A DNA stretch of 51,202 bases from an uncultured Pelagibacteraceae bacterium (GCA_902554315.1 CACDOF010000007.1:1-51202), one strand, 5' to 3'; positions 26,968 to 36,062 are shown, numbered from the stretch's first letter. Notes: generated by a model not told the origin, from the letters alone. Numbers and translations: made by a program.

Positions 26968-27072
26968 ATGGAAGTTGATTTAAATAAATATTACAGATGT
27001 AAAATTGATAAGGATGTTCTTAAAGAACTATCAAAAAAATCTGATTTAAAAAGAACAAATTATTTAAATTGA
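26968..27072 (+). CDS. Short ORF (34 aa), possible gene remnant or leader peptide
   Basis: This encodes 34 residues starting MEVDLNKYYRCKIDKDVLK, then ELSKKSDLKRTNYLN. Its stop (TGA) overlaps the TTG start of the FAD oxidoreductase (TTGA), so translation coupling is possible. The residues look like the start of a larger enzyme; from memory it recalls the N-terminus of fatty acid desaturase-like proteins, which I cannot verify. It could be a truncated relic or a real small peptide. Confidence 0.4.
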   Translation: MEVDLNKYYRCKIDKDVLKELSKKSDLKRTNYLN

Positions 27073-28373
27073 AATTAATTAACGATAATGGATGTGGATG
27101 GCTTAATCAGTTACCAAAAAGACTGAATATTAAAAATTTAAACAAAGATTTGAAGACTGATTATCTGATAATTGGCGCAGGATATACAGGTTTATCAGCG
27201 GCAAGAAAACTATCAGAAATTAATAAAAATAAAAAAATTATTATTGTAGATGCTCAATTAGCTGGCGAAGGAGCTAGTAGTAGAAATTCAGGTTATCTAG
27301 TAGATACAACTTTAAATGATGGCTTCACTTCAAATAAAGATATTGAAAATTATAAAAAGAAAGTAGAAATTTACAAATTAGGAATTAATTCAGTTAAAAA
27401 ATACATCAAAGAATATCAAGTAGATTGTGATTGGAACGAATGCGGAAAATATTTTGCATCATCAAAAAAATTAGATGTGTCTAAAGCTAAATCATTCAGT
27501 GAATTATTAAATAATTTAAATTGTGAAAATAAAATAATTTTTAAAGAAGAATTGAAAGAAAAATTAGGCACATCATTTTATAATGTGGGTGTTTATACAA
27601 CTGGTGGAATTCTTCTAAATCCAGGAAAGTTAATAAGATCTATGATAGACACTTTGCCTGAAAACATTTGTCTTTATGAGAATACTCAATTATTAAATTG
27701 GAAAAAAATAAATGATAAAATAATATGTAATTTTGGAGATAGAATAATCGAAACTAAAAAAATAATTATTTGTACAAATGGTTTTTTAAGATCTTTAAAA
27801 GTAAAAAAAAACTATAGTTTCCCAATAACTTTAACTGCAAGTATGACAAGACCTTTGAATGATGATGAGTTTAATTATTTAGGTTCACCAAAAGAATGGG
27901 GAGTTTTGCCAATTAGACCTATGGGTGCAACTATTAGATTAACAAAAGATAGAAGAATTTTAATAAGAAATACTGCAGAAATAAAAAATCCAAACTTCAT
28001 GGATCAAAATGATTTATCAAAAAGAGTTAAAAAACATACAATTGGTATAAAAAAAAGATTTCCGAATTTGCCAAATGACATAATTGAACATAGCTGGTCA
28101 GGAATTGTTTGTCGTAGTGGAAACAGTTCGCAAATCTTTGAAAACATAGATGAAAATATTTATGTAGCAGGATGTTATAATGGATCAGGAATTGGAGTTG
28201 GTACATTATTTGGTGAACAAATTGCTATAATGGCATCAAACCAACAATCGCATGAAATTGAAGCTATAAGTAAAATAAAGAAACCTAATTGGCTACCGCC
28301 ACAGCCAATTTTAAATATTGGAATATATACCAGATTAGCTTATGAAAGGATTAAAGCCAGATCAGAAATATAA
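27069..28373 (+). CDS. FAD-dependent oxidoreductase (DadA / PuuB-like)
   Basis: This is a 434-aa flavoenzyme of the DAO superfamily. The N-terminal FAD motif is DYLIIGAGYTGLSAARKL, and the C-terminal segment YVAGCYNGSGIGVGTLFGEQIA closes the FAD site. The best fit is the gamma-glutamylputrescine oxidase or amine-oxidising subgroup, so it probably oxidises a secondary amine or polyamine derivative. The only usable start is TTG at 27069, overlapping the preceding short ORF. Followed directly (0 bases) by a small membrane protein. Confidence 0.82.
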   Translation: MKLINDNGCGWLNQLPKRLNIKNLNKDLKTDYLIIGAGYTGLSAARKLSEINKNKKIIIVDAQLAGEGASSRNSGYLVDTTLNDGFTSNKDIENYKKKVEIYKLGINSVKKYIKEYQVDCDWNECGKYFASSKKLDVSKAKSFSELLNNLNCENKIIFKEELKEKLGTSFYNVGVYTTGGILLNPGKLIRSMIDTLPENICLYENTQLLNWKKINDKIICNFGDRIIETKKIIICTNGFLRSLKVKKNYSFPITLTASMTRPLNDDEFNYLGSPKEWGVLPIRPMGATIRLTKDRRILIRNTAEIKNPNFMDQNDLSKRVKKHTIGIKKRFPNLPNDIIEHSWSGIVCRSGNSSQIFENIDENIYVAGCYNGSGIGVGTLFGEQIAIMASNQQSHEIEAISKIKKPNWLPPQPILNIGIYTRLAYERIKARSEI

Positions 28374-28571
28374 ATGAAAAAAAATTATAAATTTATAATA
28401 TTTATTATAATTGCAATAATAGCACTTTATTTTACCAGAATAAATTATGGCGAATATGGATTGAAAAAATCTATTTCTGCATGCGTTATCGTTCAGAAAC
28501 AAATGTCAAAAGAAATTACAGATGAAAAAGCAAAAGAAATTTGTGAAAAAGAAATAAAAAAGAATAAATGA
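28374..28571 (+). CDS. Small membrane-anchored protein (65 aa), unidentified
   Basis: This encodes 65 residues. One N-terminal helix (about residues 5-22, KFIIFIIIAIIALYFTR) is followed by a charged outer segment with two cysteines (residues 37 and 57, SACVIVQ and KEICEKE). It starts on the base after the FAD oxidoreductase stop and overlaps the next gene by ATGA. This tight packing supports it as real. Two cysteines could form a disulfide. No family recognised. Confidence 0.7.
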   Translation: MKKNYKFIIFIIIAIIALYFTRINYGEYGLKKSISACVIVQKQMSKEITDEKAKEICEKEIKKNK

Positions 28572-29116
28572 GAAAGCTAGCAAGTATAGCTTTTTTAATT
28601 TTATTTTATGCTAGCCCAACTTTTTCAGATGAAAAGATTTTAAATTCTCTTTATGAAGGCGGTAAAATTATATTTATAAGACATGCAATTGCCCCAGGAA
28701 ATGGTGACCCTACAGACTTTAAGATTAATGATTGTTCTACTCAACGAAATTTAAGTCAATCTGGAATAGACCAATCAAAATTGATAGGTTTATTTTTTAA
28801 AGAAAATAATATCAAAATTGATAAAGTTTTTTCAAGCGAATGGTGCAGATGTAAAGATACTGCAGAAATTGCATTTAAAAATTATAAAACATTTAAAGCT
28901 TTAAATTCTTTTTATGACCCAAAGTTTGTTGAAAATGAAAAAAAGCAAATTAAAGATTTAAAAAAATTTATAAAAGAATGGGATAGCGACAAAAATATTA
29001 TTTTTGTAACTCATTATGTTGTTATTTTATCTGTATTAAACATGGGTGTTTCTTCAGGTGAAATAGTTGTAGCAGACAAAGATTTAAATATTATAGGTAG
29101 TATTGAAACTTATTAA
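28568..29116 (+). CDS. Exported histidine phosphatase family protein
   Basis: This is a 182-aa protein with signal peptide (to about residue 20, YASPTFSDE). It has the RHA phosphohistidine motif in IIFIRHAIAPGNGDP, and the second catalytic histidine in FVTHYVVI. The family is the phosphoglycerate mutase-like (SixA/acid phosphatase) branch. As an exported protein it might act on periplasmic phosphate esters. It overlaps the 65-aa gene by 4 bases, so these form one unit with the FAD oxidoreductase. Confidence 0.83.
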   Translation: MRKLASIAFLILFYASPTFSDEKILNSLYEGGKIIFIRHAIAPGNGDPTDFKINDCSTQRNLSQSGIDQSKLIGLFFKENNIKIDKVFSSEWCRCKDTAEIAFKNYKTFKALNSFYDPKFVENEKKQIKDLKKFIKEWDSDKNIIFVTHYVVILSVLNMGVSSGEIVVADKDLNIIGSIETY

Positions 29117-29119
29117 AAA

Positions 29120-30268
29120 ATGAAAAAATCAAAAAGAAGTAATGTAGATCCTTTTATTGTTATGGATGTTATGGAGGCAGCAAGAAAAGCTGAGAGTTCT
29201 GGTAAAAATATAATTCATATGGAAGTTGGTCAACCAGGAACAGCCGCTCCAAAATTAGCTAAAGAATTTATATCAAAAGAAATTTCAAAAAATAATCTTG
29301 GCTATACAGTTACACTAGGCTTACCATCTTTAAGAGATAGAATATCTAAATTATATAGTGAGTGGTACAATTTAGATATAAGTCCAGATAGAATAGTTAT
29401 CACAACAGGCTCTTCTGGTGCATTTATTTTATCTTTTGCAACTCTGTTTAATGCAGGCGATAGAGTGGGCATTGCCTCACCTGGCTACCCTAGTTATAGA
29501 CAAATTTTGAAATCTCAAGATTTAATACCAGTAGATATACAAACTAAAATTGAAAATAAATTCCAACCAATTCCAGATGATATTAATACTAATAATTTAC
29601 ACGGCATATTAGTAGCCTCGCCAGCAAATCCTACTGGTTCAATGATTGATAAAAAATCATTAACTAATCTAATAAATACAGCAAAAGAAAATAATGCTAG
29701 TTTTATTAGTGATGAAATTTATCATGGAATTCAATATGAAAACAAACCTACATCTGCACTGGAAATCACAGATGATTGTTATGTAATTAATTCATTTTCT
29801 AAATATTTTTCAATGACAGGTTGGAGAGTAGGTTGGATGGTGGTGCCAGAAGATCATGTAAGGCAAGTAGAGCGACTTTCGCAAAACCTGTTTATCTGCC
29901 CACCTCATATAAGCCAACTAACGGCTTTAGCTTCAATGGATGCAAAAGAAGAATTGGAACAAAATTTAGAGGTATATAAAAAAAATAGAAAAATATTATT
30001 AGAGGAACTTCCCAAAGCTGGATTAAAAACATTTTCACCACCAGATGGTGCTTTTTATATATATGTTGATATTTCTGAATTTAGTAATGATAGTTTAAAA
30101 TTTTGTAAAGATGTTTTGGAAAAGGCTGGAGTAGCAATTACTCCTGGATTAGATTTTGATCAAAGAAGAGGTAATTCAACAATTAGATTTTCTTATGCAA
30201 GAAGCACAGAAGATATAAAAGAAGGCTCTGAAAGAATTAAAAAATTTATGAAATCTAACTTTTTATAA
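29120..30268 (+). CDS. Class I/II pyridoxal aminotransferase
   Basis: This is a 382-aa fold-type I aminotransferase. The PLP lysine is in SFSKYFSMTGWRVGWMV. The cofactor Asp lies in SFISDEIYHGI, and the substrate Arg region is NSTIRFSYARS. Family relatives act on aspartate, alanine or aromatic amino acids; the specific substrate is not clear. It begins 3 bases after the phosphatase and is the last gene of that operon. Confidence 0.88.
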   Translation: MKKSKRSNVDPFIVMDVMEAARKAESSGKNIIHMEVGQPGTAAPKLAKEFISKEISKNNLGYTVTLGLPSLRDRISKLYSEWYNLDISPDRIVITTGSSGAFILSFATLFNAGDRVGIASPGYPSYRQILKSQDLIPVDIQTKIENKFQPIPDDINTNNLHGILVASPANPTGSMIDKKSLTNLINTAKENNASFISDEIYHGIQYENKPTSALEITDDCYVINSFSKYFSMTGWRVGWMVVPEDHVRQVERLSQNLFICPPHISQLTALASMDAKEELEQNLEVYKKNRKILLEELPKAGLKTFSPPDGAFYIYVDISEFSNDSLKFCKDVLEKAGVAITPGLDFDQRRGNSTIRFSYARSTEDIKEGSERIKKFMKSNFL

Positions 30269-30340
30269 ATATTTTTAATATTTTATTAAATTAAATTATT
30301 ATATATATTTATTAAAATTTTAATAAAATGTAACAAGCAA

Positions 30341-32170
30341 ATGATTTTTAATACTATCAAATATCTTTTTTTAATTGCAATTTCATTAATTATTTCGAAT
30401 AGCCACAGCTTTGCAGATGATTCAAGTTCAAAATTTACTGAAGTTGATGCAAAAATTTGTGTAATAAATGAGAAGAATCTAAGTAAATCCAATCCAGTAG
30501 TAATAACTACTAGTGTTTGTCCTGATAGCAGGTACAAAATAACTAGATACAAAAAAGTACCTGGCGAAGTCAAACATATTTTAAAAAGAAACTTTTGCTA
30601 CAATAAAAATTCGGACAGAATATTTATAAGAAGAGAAAAATGCAAAGATAGTGAAGTTGTTTTGAAATATAAATATATTAATGAAACAGATATTTTTTAT
30701 ATCGAAGGCAAAGAAACTTTAACAGCAAAAAAAGAAATAAATCAGAAATATGAAATTATTAAAACTTATGACAAACCTATTAAAGTAAATATTTGTTTAA
30801 GTGATGCAGGTAACTTGAAGTTAGTGCTAGGTCCATGTCCTGATATCACTTATAAGATAATTAAATATAAAGATATACCGCCCGATTTCAAAAATATCGT
30901 AAAGAGAAATATTTGTTATAATAATATATCTCATAAAATAAGCACAAGACAAAAGGCGTGCAAAAAAAATGATAATGAAATTGATGTAAAATATACAAAT
31001 ATAAATAATAATGATATTTTTTATTATGAAGACAGAGAAAAACTAGTTGAGAAAAAATCTGATGGCATCTTATATAAAGATCATCACCTAACTTTTGAGA
31101 GATATGGCATAAAAGATATAAAAAAAATAAAAAAAATAACCACCAAATGTATGAATAAATTTGGCATCCATAATTTTAAAATTATAGGAAGTGGTTTTAA
31201 TGCAATATTAAAAACTGATTTTGAAAAACAGTATTTAACATGCACAAATTACGAAATACTCCAAAAAATTAAACCATCTAGCTCAAATAATTTGTCAAAA
31301 AAACTCTTAGAAGATTTTATTTTAAAAAATGAAATAACATTTGATGATGATTATGGGACAGTAAAAAGAGGAAAATTAACATATGTTTTTTATGAAAATG
31401 GATATGCGGCATTTAGAGATGGTGTCAAAATATATGCAGATGGATGGAAGTGGAATAATATAGGACAATTAAGAGTTATTATAAATGGCGAAAAAACTAC
31501 ATGGAGGTTTTCAAAAAACATTCAACCTTTTCTAGTTTCAAGTGGTCACGGTGCTTTATCAATTAAAAGGAAAGGGGACCAGACTGCAAAACCTTACTTT
31601 TTTGAATGGGAAACTAAAAAATGGGCTAATCAAAGAAGGGAAATAGAAGAAAAACGAATAGTAGAAGAAAAACGTATTTTTGAAGAAAACCGAATAGCCG
31701 AGGAAAAAAGAATAGCCGAGGAAAAAAGAATAGCCGAAGAAAACCGAATAGCCGAGGAAAAAAGAATAGCCGAACAAAAAAGAATAGCCGAAGAAAAAAG
31801 AAAAAAGGATGAAAAATTAGCTAAAGAAAAACGTATTGCTGAAGAAAAAAGAAAAAAGAAAGAAAAATTAGCTAAAGAAAAACGTATTGCTGAAGAAAAA
31901 AGAAAAGCCGAAGAAAAAAGAAAAAAGGATGAAAAATTAGCTGAAGAAAAAAGAATTGCAGAAGAAAAACATTTAAGAAAAATGCTGGCCTTATTGCCAG
32001 AATATGTAGATCCGTATGATAAATTACCTAAAATGCAATATTATCAAGAATATTTAAAAAATGTCAGCGAATTTGTTAAAAAAAATCCAGATGAATTTGA
32101 TATAATTACTGTGGCTGAATTAATTACAAAAGCAAATGAAGCTTTAACAAAAAAAATTAAATGTTGGTAA
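30341..32170 (+). CDS. Exported repeat protein with ER/K helix, unidentified; probable N-terminal part of a split protein
   Basis: This encodes 609 residues. A signal peptide (about 1-25, ending SHSFADD) is followed by two copies of a cysteine-containing domain of about 90 residues: one with FCYNKNSDRIFIRREKCKD, one with ICYNNISHKISTRQKACKK. Then comes a beta-rich domain (YGTVKRGKLTYVFYENGYAA) and a charged single-helix region of KRIAEE-type repeats (about 430-545). The tail ends KIKCW just after an A8 run at 32149-32156, where the next frame stays open into the following ORF. Periplasmic. Function unknown; the repeat helix resembles TolA-type stalks. Confidence 0.75.
   Translation: MIFNTIKYLFLIAISLIISNSHSFADDSSSKFTEVDAKICVINEKNLSKSNPVVITTSVCPDSRYKITRYKKVPGEVKHILKRNFCYNKNSDRIFIRREKCKDSEVVLKYKYINETDIFYIEGKETLTAKKEINQKYEIIKTYDKPIKVNICLSDAGNLKLVLGPCPDITYKIIKYKDIPPDFKNIVKRNICYNNISHKISTRQKACKKNDNEIDVKYTNINNNDIFYYEDREKLVEKKSDGILYKDHHLTFERYGIKDIKKIKKITTKCMNKFGIHNFKIIGSGFNAILKTDFEKQYLTCTNYEILQKIKPSSSNNLSKKLLEDFILKNEITFDDDYGTVKRGKLTYVFYENGYAAFRDGVKIYADGWKWNNIGQLRVIINGEKTTWRFSKNIQPFLVSSGHGALSIKRKGDQTAKPYFFEWETKKWANQRREIEEKRIVEEKRIFEENRIAEEKRIAEEKRIAEENRIAEEKRIAEQKRIAEEKRKKDEKLAKEKRIAEEKRKKKEKLAKEKRIAEEKRKAEEKRKKDEKLAEEKRIAEEKHLRKMLALLPEYVDPYDKLPKMQYYQEYLKNVSEFVKKNPDEFDIITVAELITKANEALTKKIKCW
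31639..31970 (+). repeat. In-gene repeats coding for KRIAEE helix
   Basis: Tandem 18-base units (GAATAGCCGAGGAAAAAA and variants) are followed by a 51-base unit beginning GAAAAATTAGCT, seen at 31811, 31862 and, after an extra 18-base unit, 31931. They code for hexamer and 17-residue repeats rich in Glu, Lys and Arg. Slippage-prone, so copy number likely varies between strains. Confidence 0.9.
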
Positions 32171-32210
32171 TGACAAATCTTCAAAAATTAATAATGATTT
32201 AAATAATGCA

Positions 32211-33170
32211 ATGAAAAATATGTTTATTTTTACAGATAAATCCAACAAATTTTTGGATTTTCAAGATCTATACTATGAATATAAATTAAATGAAGCCATT
32301 ACAAAATTAGATTATTCATTCAAGTTGTTGGAAGATAATATTTTAAAGATAGAAAAATTTTTATTAAATAATACTCCTAATAATAAATATTATTCAAAAG
32401 CAATTGAACTTGGTAAAGAATCTAAAAAATTTTTTGAAACACCAGAAAATGCAAAACAAATTGATAATATTAATAAATTAGTAAAAGAATTATTAAATCA
32501 AGATGTTAGAATGAAAAAATCAATAATTAATGCTAAATTACAGATAAAAATTTTAGAAGAGTATTTGCAAGAAAATATTATAAATAAATCTTCTGCCAAA
32601 GTTATCGATAAAATAAAAAAACTTAAATTAGAAGTCAAAAATCAAGATAATTCATTATTATACATCCAAAAAAATTTTGCAGAAAATTTTATTAATAATT
32701 TACCAGAAGAAATTAAAAAAATAGCTGCAGATGAAAGAAAAGAAAAAATTAAAAAGGATAAAGAAGAATATATAAAAAAAAAAGAAGAGAAAAAAATATT
32801 AAATAGAAATATTGACGATGTTTCCCAATCTAAAATTGGTAAAGAAATTATTAAATATCAAGATCCAACATGTGGAAACTTAACTTTATCAGATGTTCTT
32901 AAAAATAAAATTATTCATCGAAAATGGATTGATGTACAAGATTTTAATAACATGAATGCACAGCTAGCAAAAGTTACTGGAATACTTGCTGTCGATGTAT
33001 ATGATGGATCTAACCTCAAACGTAATGATGAAATATCAGTTGTTTTTATTAAAAAAATGGGAGGTTTGGGTTCTTGGGATCTTTATGGAAGACAAAGTGA
33101 TCTTGATTTTGCTGAAAATTTAGAATTTGCACTTGTTTTAGGCACTTGGGCTATGGAAACTTGCTTCTAG
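32211..33170 (+). CDS. Unidentified protein, probable C-terminal part of the preceding gene
   Basis: This encodes 319 residues from ATG 32211, largely helical and charged, ending with WDLYGRQSDLDFAENLEFAL. The same frame is open upstream from 32148, right across the A8 run in the end of the previous gene. It then reads KLNVGNDKSSKINNDLNNA before this Met, which looks like continuous protein. There is no ribosome binding site at 32211. A one-base shift at the A-run would give one protein of about 940 residues. It has no signal peptide of its own, which also fits a continuation. Independent translation cannot be excluded. Confidence 0.65.
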   Translation: MKNMFIFTDKSNKFLDFQDLYYEYKLNEAITKLDYSFKLLEDNILKIEKFLLNNTPNNKYYSKAIELGKESKKFFETPENAKQIDNINKLVKELLNQDVRMKKSIINAKLQIKILEEYLQENIINKSSAKVIDKIKKLKLEVKNQDNSLLYIQKNFAENFINNLPEEIKKIAADERKEKIKKDKEEYIKKKEEKKILNRNIDDVSQSKIGKEIIKYQDPTCGNLTLSDVLKNKIIHRKWIDVQDFNNMNAQLAKVTGILAVDVYDGSNLKRNDEISVVFIKKMGGLGSWDLYGRQSDLDFAENLEFALVLGTWAMETCF

Positions 33171-33229
33171 ATAGCTTTCATTATGAAAAATTTTAAATTA
33201 TCATATTTTTTATTAATCTTTAATAAATT

Positions 33230-34117
33230 TTATGAGTTAATATTTAAATCTTTGCTAACTATTTCTTTCTTTAATTTCATTTCTCTATAAGTGATTATTA
33301 ATACTCCAACAAATATTATAAAAGCTCCGAACCAAGTGTATAAATCTGGAATATCATTAAAGATATAATAACCAAGAATTGACGAAAATATTAAACCTAA
33401 AAACGAGTAGGGTTGTGTCATTGTTACATCAACTAATTTATATGCATGATTAATACATAGATGGAATATTGTTCCTGTAAAGGCCGCTAAAAGTAAAAAA
33501 CCTAAAGTTTTAATTGATGGAGTTTGCCAGAAAAATATTGTCAGTATTGATGTAAAAATAATCATAAAAACATATTGGTAGGCTAGTATGGTAATAGCAC
33601 TATCGTCAGCAGACATTTTTTTTGTCATTACTATTACAATTGCCCAGAAAAACGATGATCCCAAAGCCATAGAAACTCCTAAAGATATATCAATAATTCC
33701 TGGTCTAATAATAACTAGCATTCCAACGAAACCTAATATCAAAGCCAACGTTCTATAAATATATATTCTTTCTCCTAAAAACATTACTGCAAGTATTGTT
33801 ACAATAAATGGAACAATAAATTGAATGGCTGTGAATTTTTCAATTGGTATTAAAGATATTGATCCAAAACCTAATAACATTGCCGGAAGATTTAAAGATG
33901 ATCTAACAAAATGAAATTTTAAATTTTTAGTTTTGAATATAGAAAATTCTGATTTTATTATTATTGGAGAAATTATCATCAACCCAAAAACAAATCTAAA
34001 AAGTGCTGCAGTTATTACATTTACTTCAAATTGAGCCAATTTTGTTGAGGCAATCATAATATGTGCAAAAAAAACAGAAATTATTATTAAAAAAATTGCA
34101 TAATTATTTTTATTCAT
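33230..34117 (-). CDS. DMT superfamily (EamA) transporter
   Basis: This is a 295-aa membrane protein with ten helices in two EamA halves, normal length for the family. The second half carries YAYKLVDVTMTQPYSFLGLIF and ends with a charged tail (REMKLKKEIVSKDLNINS). It may export an amino acid or metabolite. It is the last gene of the minus-strand operon, 5 bases after the M24 hydrolase, so its substrate may relate to that hydrolase. Confidence 0.85.
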   Translation of the reverse strand: MNKNNYAIFLIIISVFFAHIMIASTKLAQFEVNVITAALFRFVFGLMIISPIIIKSEFSIFKTKNLKFHFVRSSLNLPAMLLGFGSISLIPIEKFTAIQFIVPFIVTILAVMFLGERIYIYRTLALILGFVGMLVIIRPGIIDISLGVSMALGSSFFWAIVIVMTKKMSADDSAITILAYQYVFMIIFTSILTIFFWQTPSIKTLGFLLLAAFTGTIFHLCINHAYKLVDVTMTQPYSFLGLIFSSILGYYIFNDIPDLYTWFGAFIIFVGVLIITYREMKLKKEIVSKDLNINS

Positions 34118-34122
34118 TTTTT

Positions 34123-35274
34123 TTATAAAACTACTAGATCAAGTTTTTGATTACCCAATCTTTCATTTCCATTTTTTGTAACAAGATATGTTTCACCCAA
34201 ATTCATTGCTAAATTATTTTCAGAATCCATCAAAATCATATGCATAAAGAAGACGTTGCCTGATTCTATGACGTAAGGATTGCCCGTGTAAAGCATTGGC
34301 CAATCCATCCAATTTGGAGAAAAAGTTGCACCCAAAGAATAACCACAAGCATTCATTCTTGCTTTACCAAAACCTAAATCATCAAAAGTTTTTGCATGGA
34401 TGTCAAAAACTTCTCCTATTTTGTTTCCAGGTTTTAGTTTACTTTCACAATTATTTAATGCCTCTAAACAAGCTTCATGCATTTTTAAATGTTTTTTTTC
34501 AGCTTTACCAATAGGTATTGTTCTAAACATTGCTGAATGATAATGTTTAAAAGTACCGGCCCATTCTATAGTTAACTGATCTTTGTCATTTAAAATTTGT
34601 TTTTCAGATTGATATCTGCATAAAAGAGCATTTTTTCCTGAGCCAATTATAAATTCATTTGCAGGATAATCACCACCGCCTTCAAATATAATTCTATTCA
34701 TTTCAGCTAAAATTTTAGACTCACTAACGCCTGCTTTTGCATATTTCCAAACTTCATCTAGAGCTCTATCAGCAAGTTTAGCTGCCTTTCTTACATAATT
34801 TATTTCTTCTAAAGATTTTACAGCTCTTAATTTTGTTATTAATTCTGATTTATCTTCATAAGAACAAAAGTTTTCTATTGATTTGTTCAATTTAAGGGTA
34901 TTTCTTCCAGTTAAACCGTAAGCCTCATATTCAATGCCTATTTTTTTTCCTTTCAAATCTAATTCATTTAAAATAATTTTTAAGTCTTCTGTTGGATTTG
35001 AACCATTTTTATCAATCCATATCCTAATATCATCTATGTTAGATGTATTTTGTGCTTGTCTTAAGTCGGGAGCTCTTGTTAGTAAGATTATGTTTCCTTT
35101 TTGATCTAAAACTAAAGTTTGAAAGAAAACATAGCCAAAAGTATCATAACCAGTAAGCCAATACATAGATTCTTGTCTAAACATTAATAAAGCATCAATA
35201 TTTTGATCCTTCATTGATCGTATGACAGTAGATTTTCTTTGTGAAAATTCTTCTTTAGAAAAATGTAAACCCAT
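34123..35274 (-). CDS. M24 family hydrolase, creatinase/ectoine hydrolase-like (metal sites lost)
   Basis: This encodes about 383 residues with a creatinase N-domain and a pita-bread C-domain. The five metal ligands of true M24 peptidases are mostly absent: the IEWAGTFKHYHSAMFRT and CGYSLGATF segments replace DxG, SDxTRT and GHGxG, and MHMI replaces the E/P ligand region. GYSLG..F.P.WMD..M is also a hallmark of ectoine hydrolase DoeA/EutD and creatinase-like, metal-independent members. It likely hydrolyses a small cyclic or amide compound. Start ATG 35274 forms TAATG with the peptidase gene upstream; a longer frame to 35316 would overlap that gene. Confidence 0.8.
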   Translation of the reverse strand: MGLHFSKEEFSQRKSTVIRSMKDQNIDALLMFRQESMYWLTGYDTFGYVFFQTLVLDQKGNIILLTRAPDLRQAQNTSNIDDIRIWIDKNGSNPTEDLKIILNELDLKGKKIGIEYEAYGLTGRNTLKLNKSIENFCSYEDKSELITKLRAVKSLEEINYVRKAAKLADRALDEVWKYAKAGVSESKILAEMNRIIFEGGGDYPANEFIIGSGKNALLCRYQSEKQILNDKDQLTIEWAGTFKHYHSAMFRTIPIGKAEKKHLKMHEACLEALNNCESKLKPGNKIGEVFDIHAKTFDDLGFGKARMNACGYSLGATFSPNWMDWPMLYTGNPYVIESGNVFFMHMILMDSENNLAMNLGETYLVTKNGNERLGNQKLDLVVL

Positions 35275-36062
35275 TATTTTAATACAGACATTGGATCTAA
35301 TCTTGTTTGAAACCAATTAATTCTAAAATCTAAATGAGGACCTGTAGATCTTCCAGTTGAACCCACTGTTCCAATTACATCACCTTGGTTAATTTGATCA
35401 CCAACTTCTACTAAAACATCCTCTAAATGAGAATAAATTGTTGAAATTCCATGTCCATGATCCATAATTATTGTTCCTCCAGTATAATACAAATCACTTT
35501 CAGCCATTGTTACGACTCCAGTTCCAGAAGATAAAATCATTGTTCCTTTGTCTGCGGCTATATCTATACCGTAATGAGGCCATCTTGGCTTACCATTTAA
35601 TATTCTTTGGCTTCCATATACACCTGTAATTATTCCTTCAACTGGCATTATAAATTTATTTTTAAAAAATACTAAATTAGAATTTATTGCTCTTGCTTCG
35701 CCAATTGCATTATTTTCTTTTTTTATTCTTTTATAAACTTCTTCAGGTGGAGTAACTTTATTTTCAGGAAGTCCATCAATCCTTTGAATTTTATATTTTC
35801 TTTTAAAAACTTTCTTTATAATTTTTTCTTTTTTACCTTTATTGATTTTAGTAATTAAAAAATCAAATTTTCTATCTCTATCTATACCAAAAACAAAAAA
35901 ACCATCTTTTGAAACTTTAATTTCTTTTTTATCTATAACAATTTTTGAGCCAGGGTTAGTTTTGCCTAGTATAAAGTGTCCTTGTACAAATTTACCTATA
36001 AATTCAACTGCATACAAATTAGAAGGAAATAAAATTGCTATAATAAGCAATATTTTTTTCAT
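35274..36062 (-). CDS. M23 family peptidase (LytM-type murein hydrolase)
   Basis: This encodes about 262 residues. Signal peptide MKKILLIIAILFPSNLYA supports ATG 36062 as start. The C-terminal M23 domain shows its zinc ligands in PHYGIDIAADKG and GPHLDFRINW, with the catalytic His in STIYSHLEDV. It cleaves peptidoglycan cross-bridges or peptide stems in the periplasm. Coupled both ways: TAATG with the SDR gene before it and TAATG with the M24 gene after it. A putative role in cell separation; no activator domain is apparent. Confidence 0.88.
   Translation of the reverse strand: MKKILLIIAILFPSNLYAVEFIGKFVQGHFILGKTNPGSKIVIDKKEIKVSKDGFFVFGIDRDRKFDFLITKINKGKKEKIIKKVFKRKYKIQRIDGLPENKVTPPEEVYKRIKKENNAIGEARAINSNLVFFKNKFIMPVEGIITGVYGSQRILNGKPRWPHYGIDIAADKGTMILSSGTGVVTMAESDLYYTGGTIIMDHGHGISTIYSHLEDVLVEVGDQINQGDVIGTVGSTGRSTGPHLDFRINWFQTRLDPMSVLK

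Noticed and set aside
31559-31777. Antisense ORF with FGYSFF repeats
   Set aside because: It is the reverse complement of the KRIAEE repeat codons in the exported repeat protein, so its pattern comes from the sense gene.
31700-31970. CRISPR-like tandem repeats
   Set aside because: Repeats are in frame, code for a helix and lack unique spacers, and no cas genes are nearby.
33171-33229. 18-residue ORF before the DMT gene
   Set aside because: Too short, no ribosome binding site, and the region is AT-rich enough for chance.
35275-35316. Extended N-terminus of the M24 protein
   Set aside because: It would overlap the M23 gene; the ATG at 35274 forms the TAATG junction typical of coupled genes.
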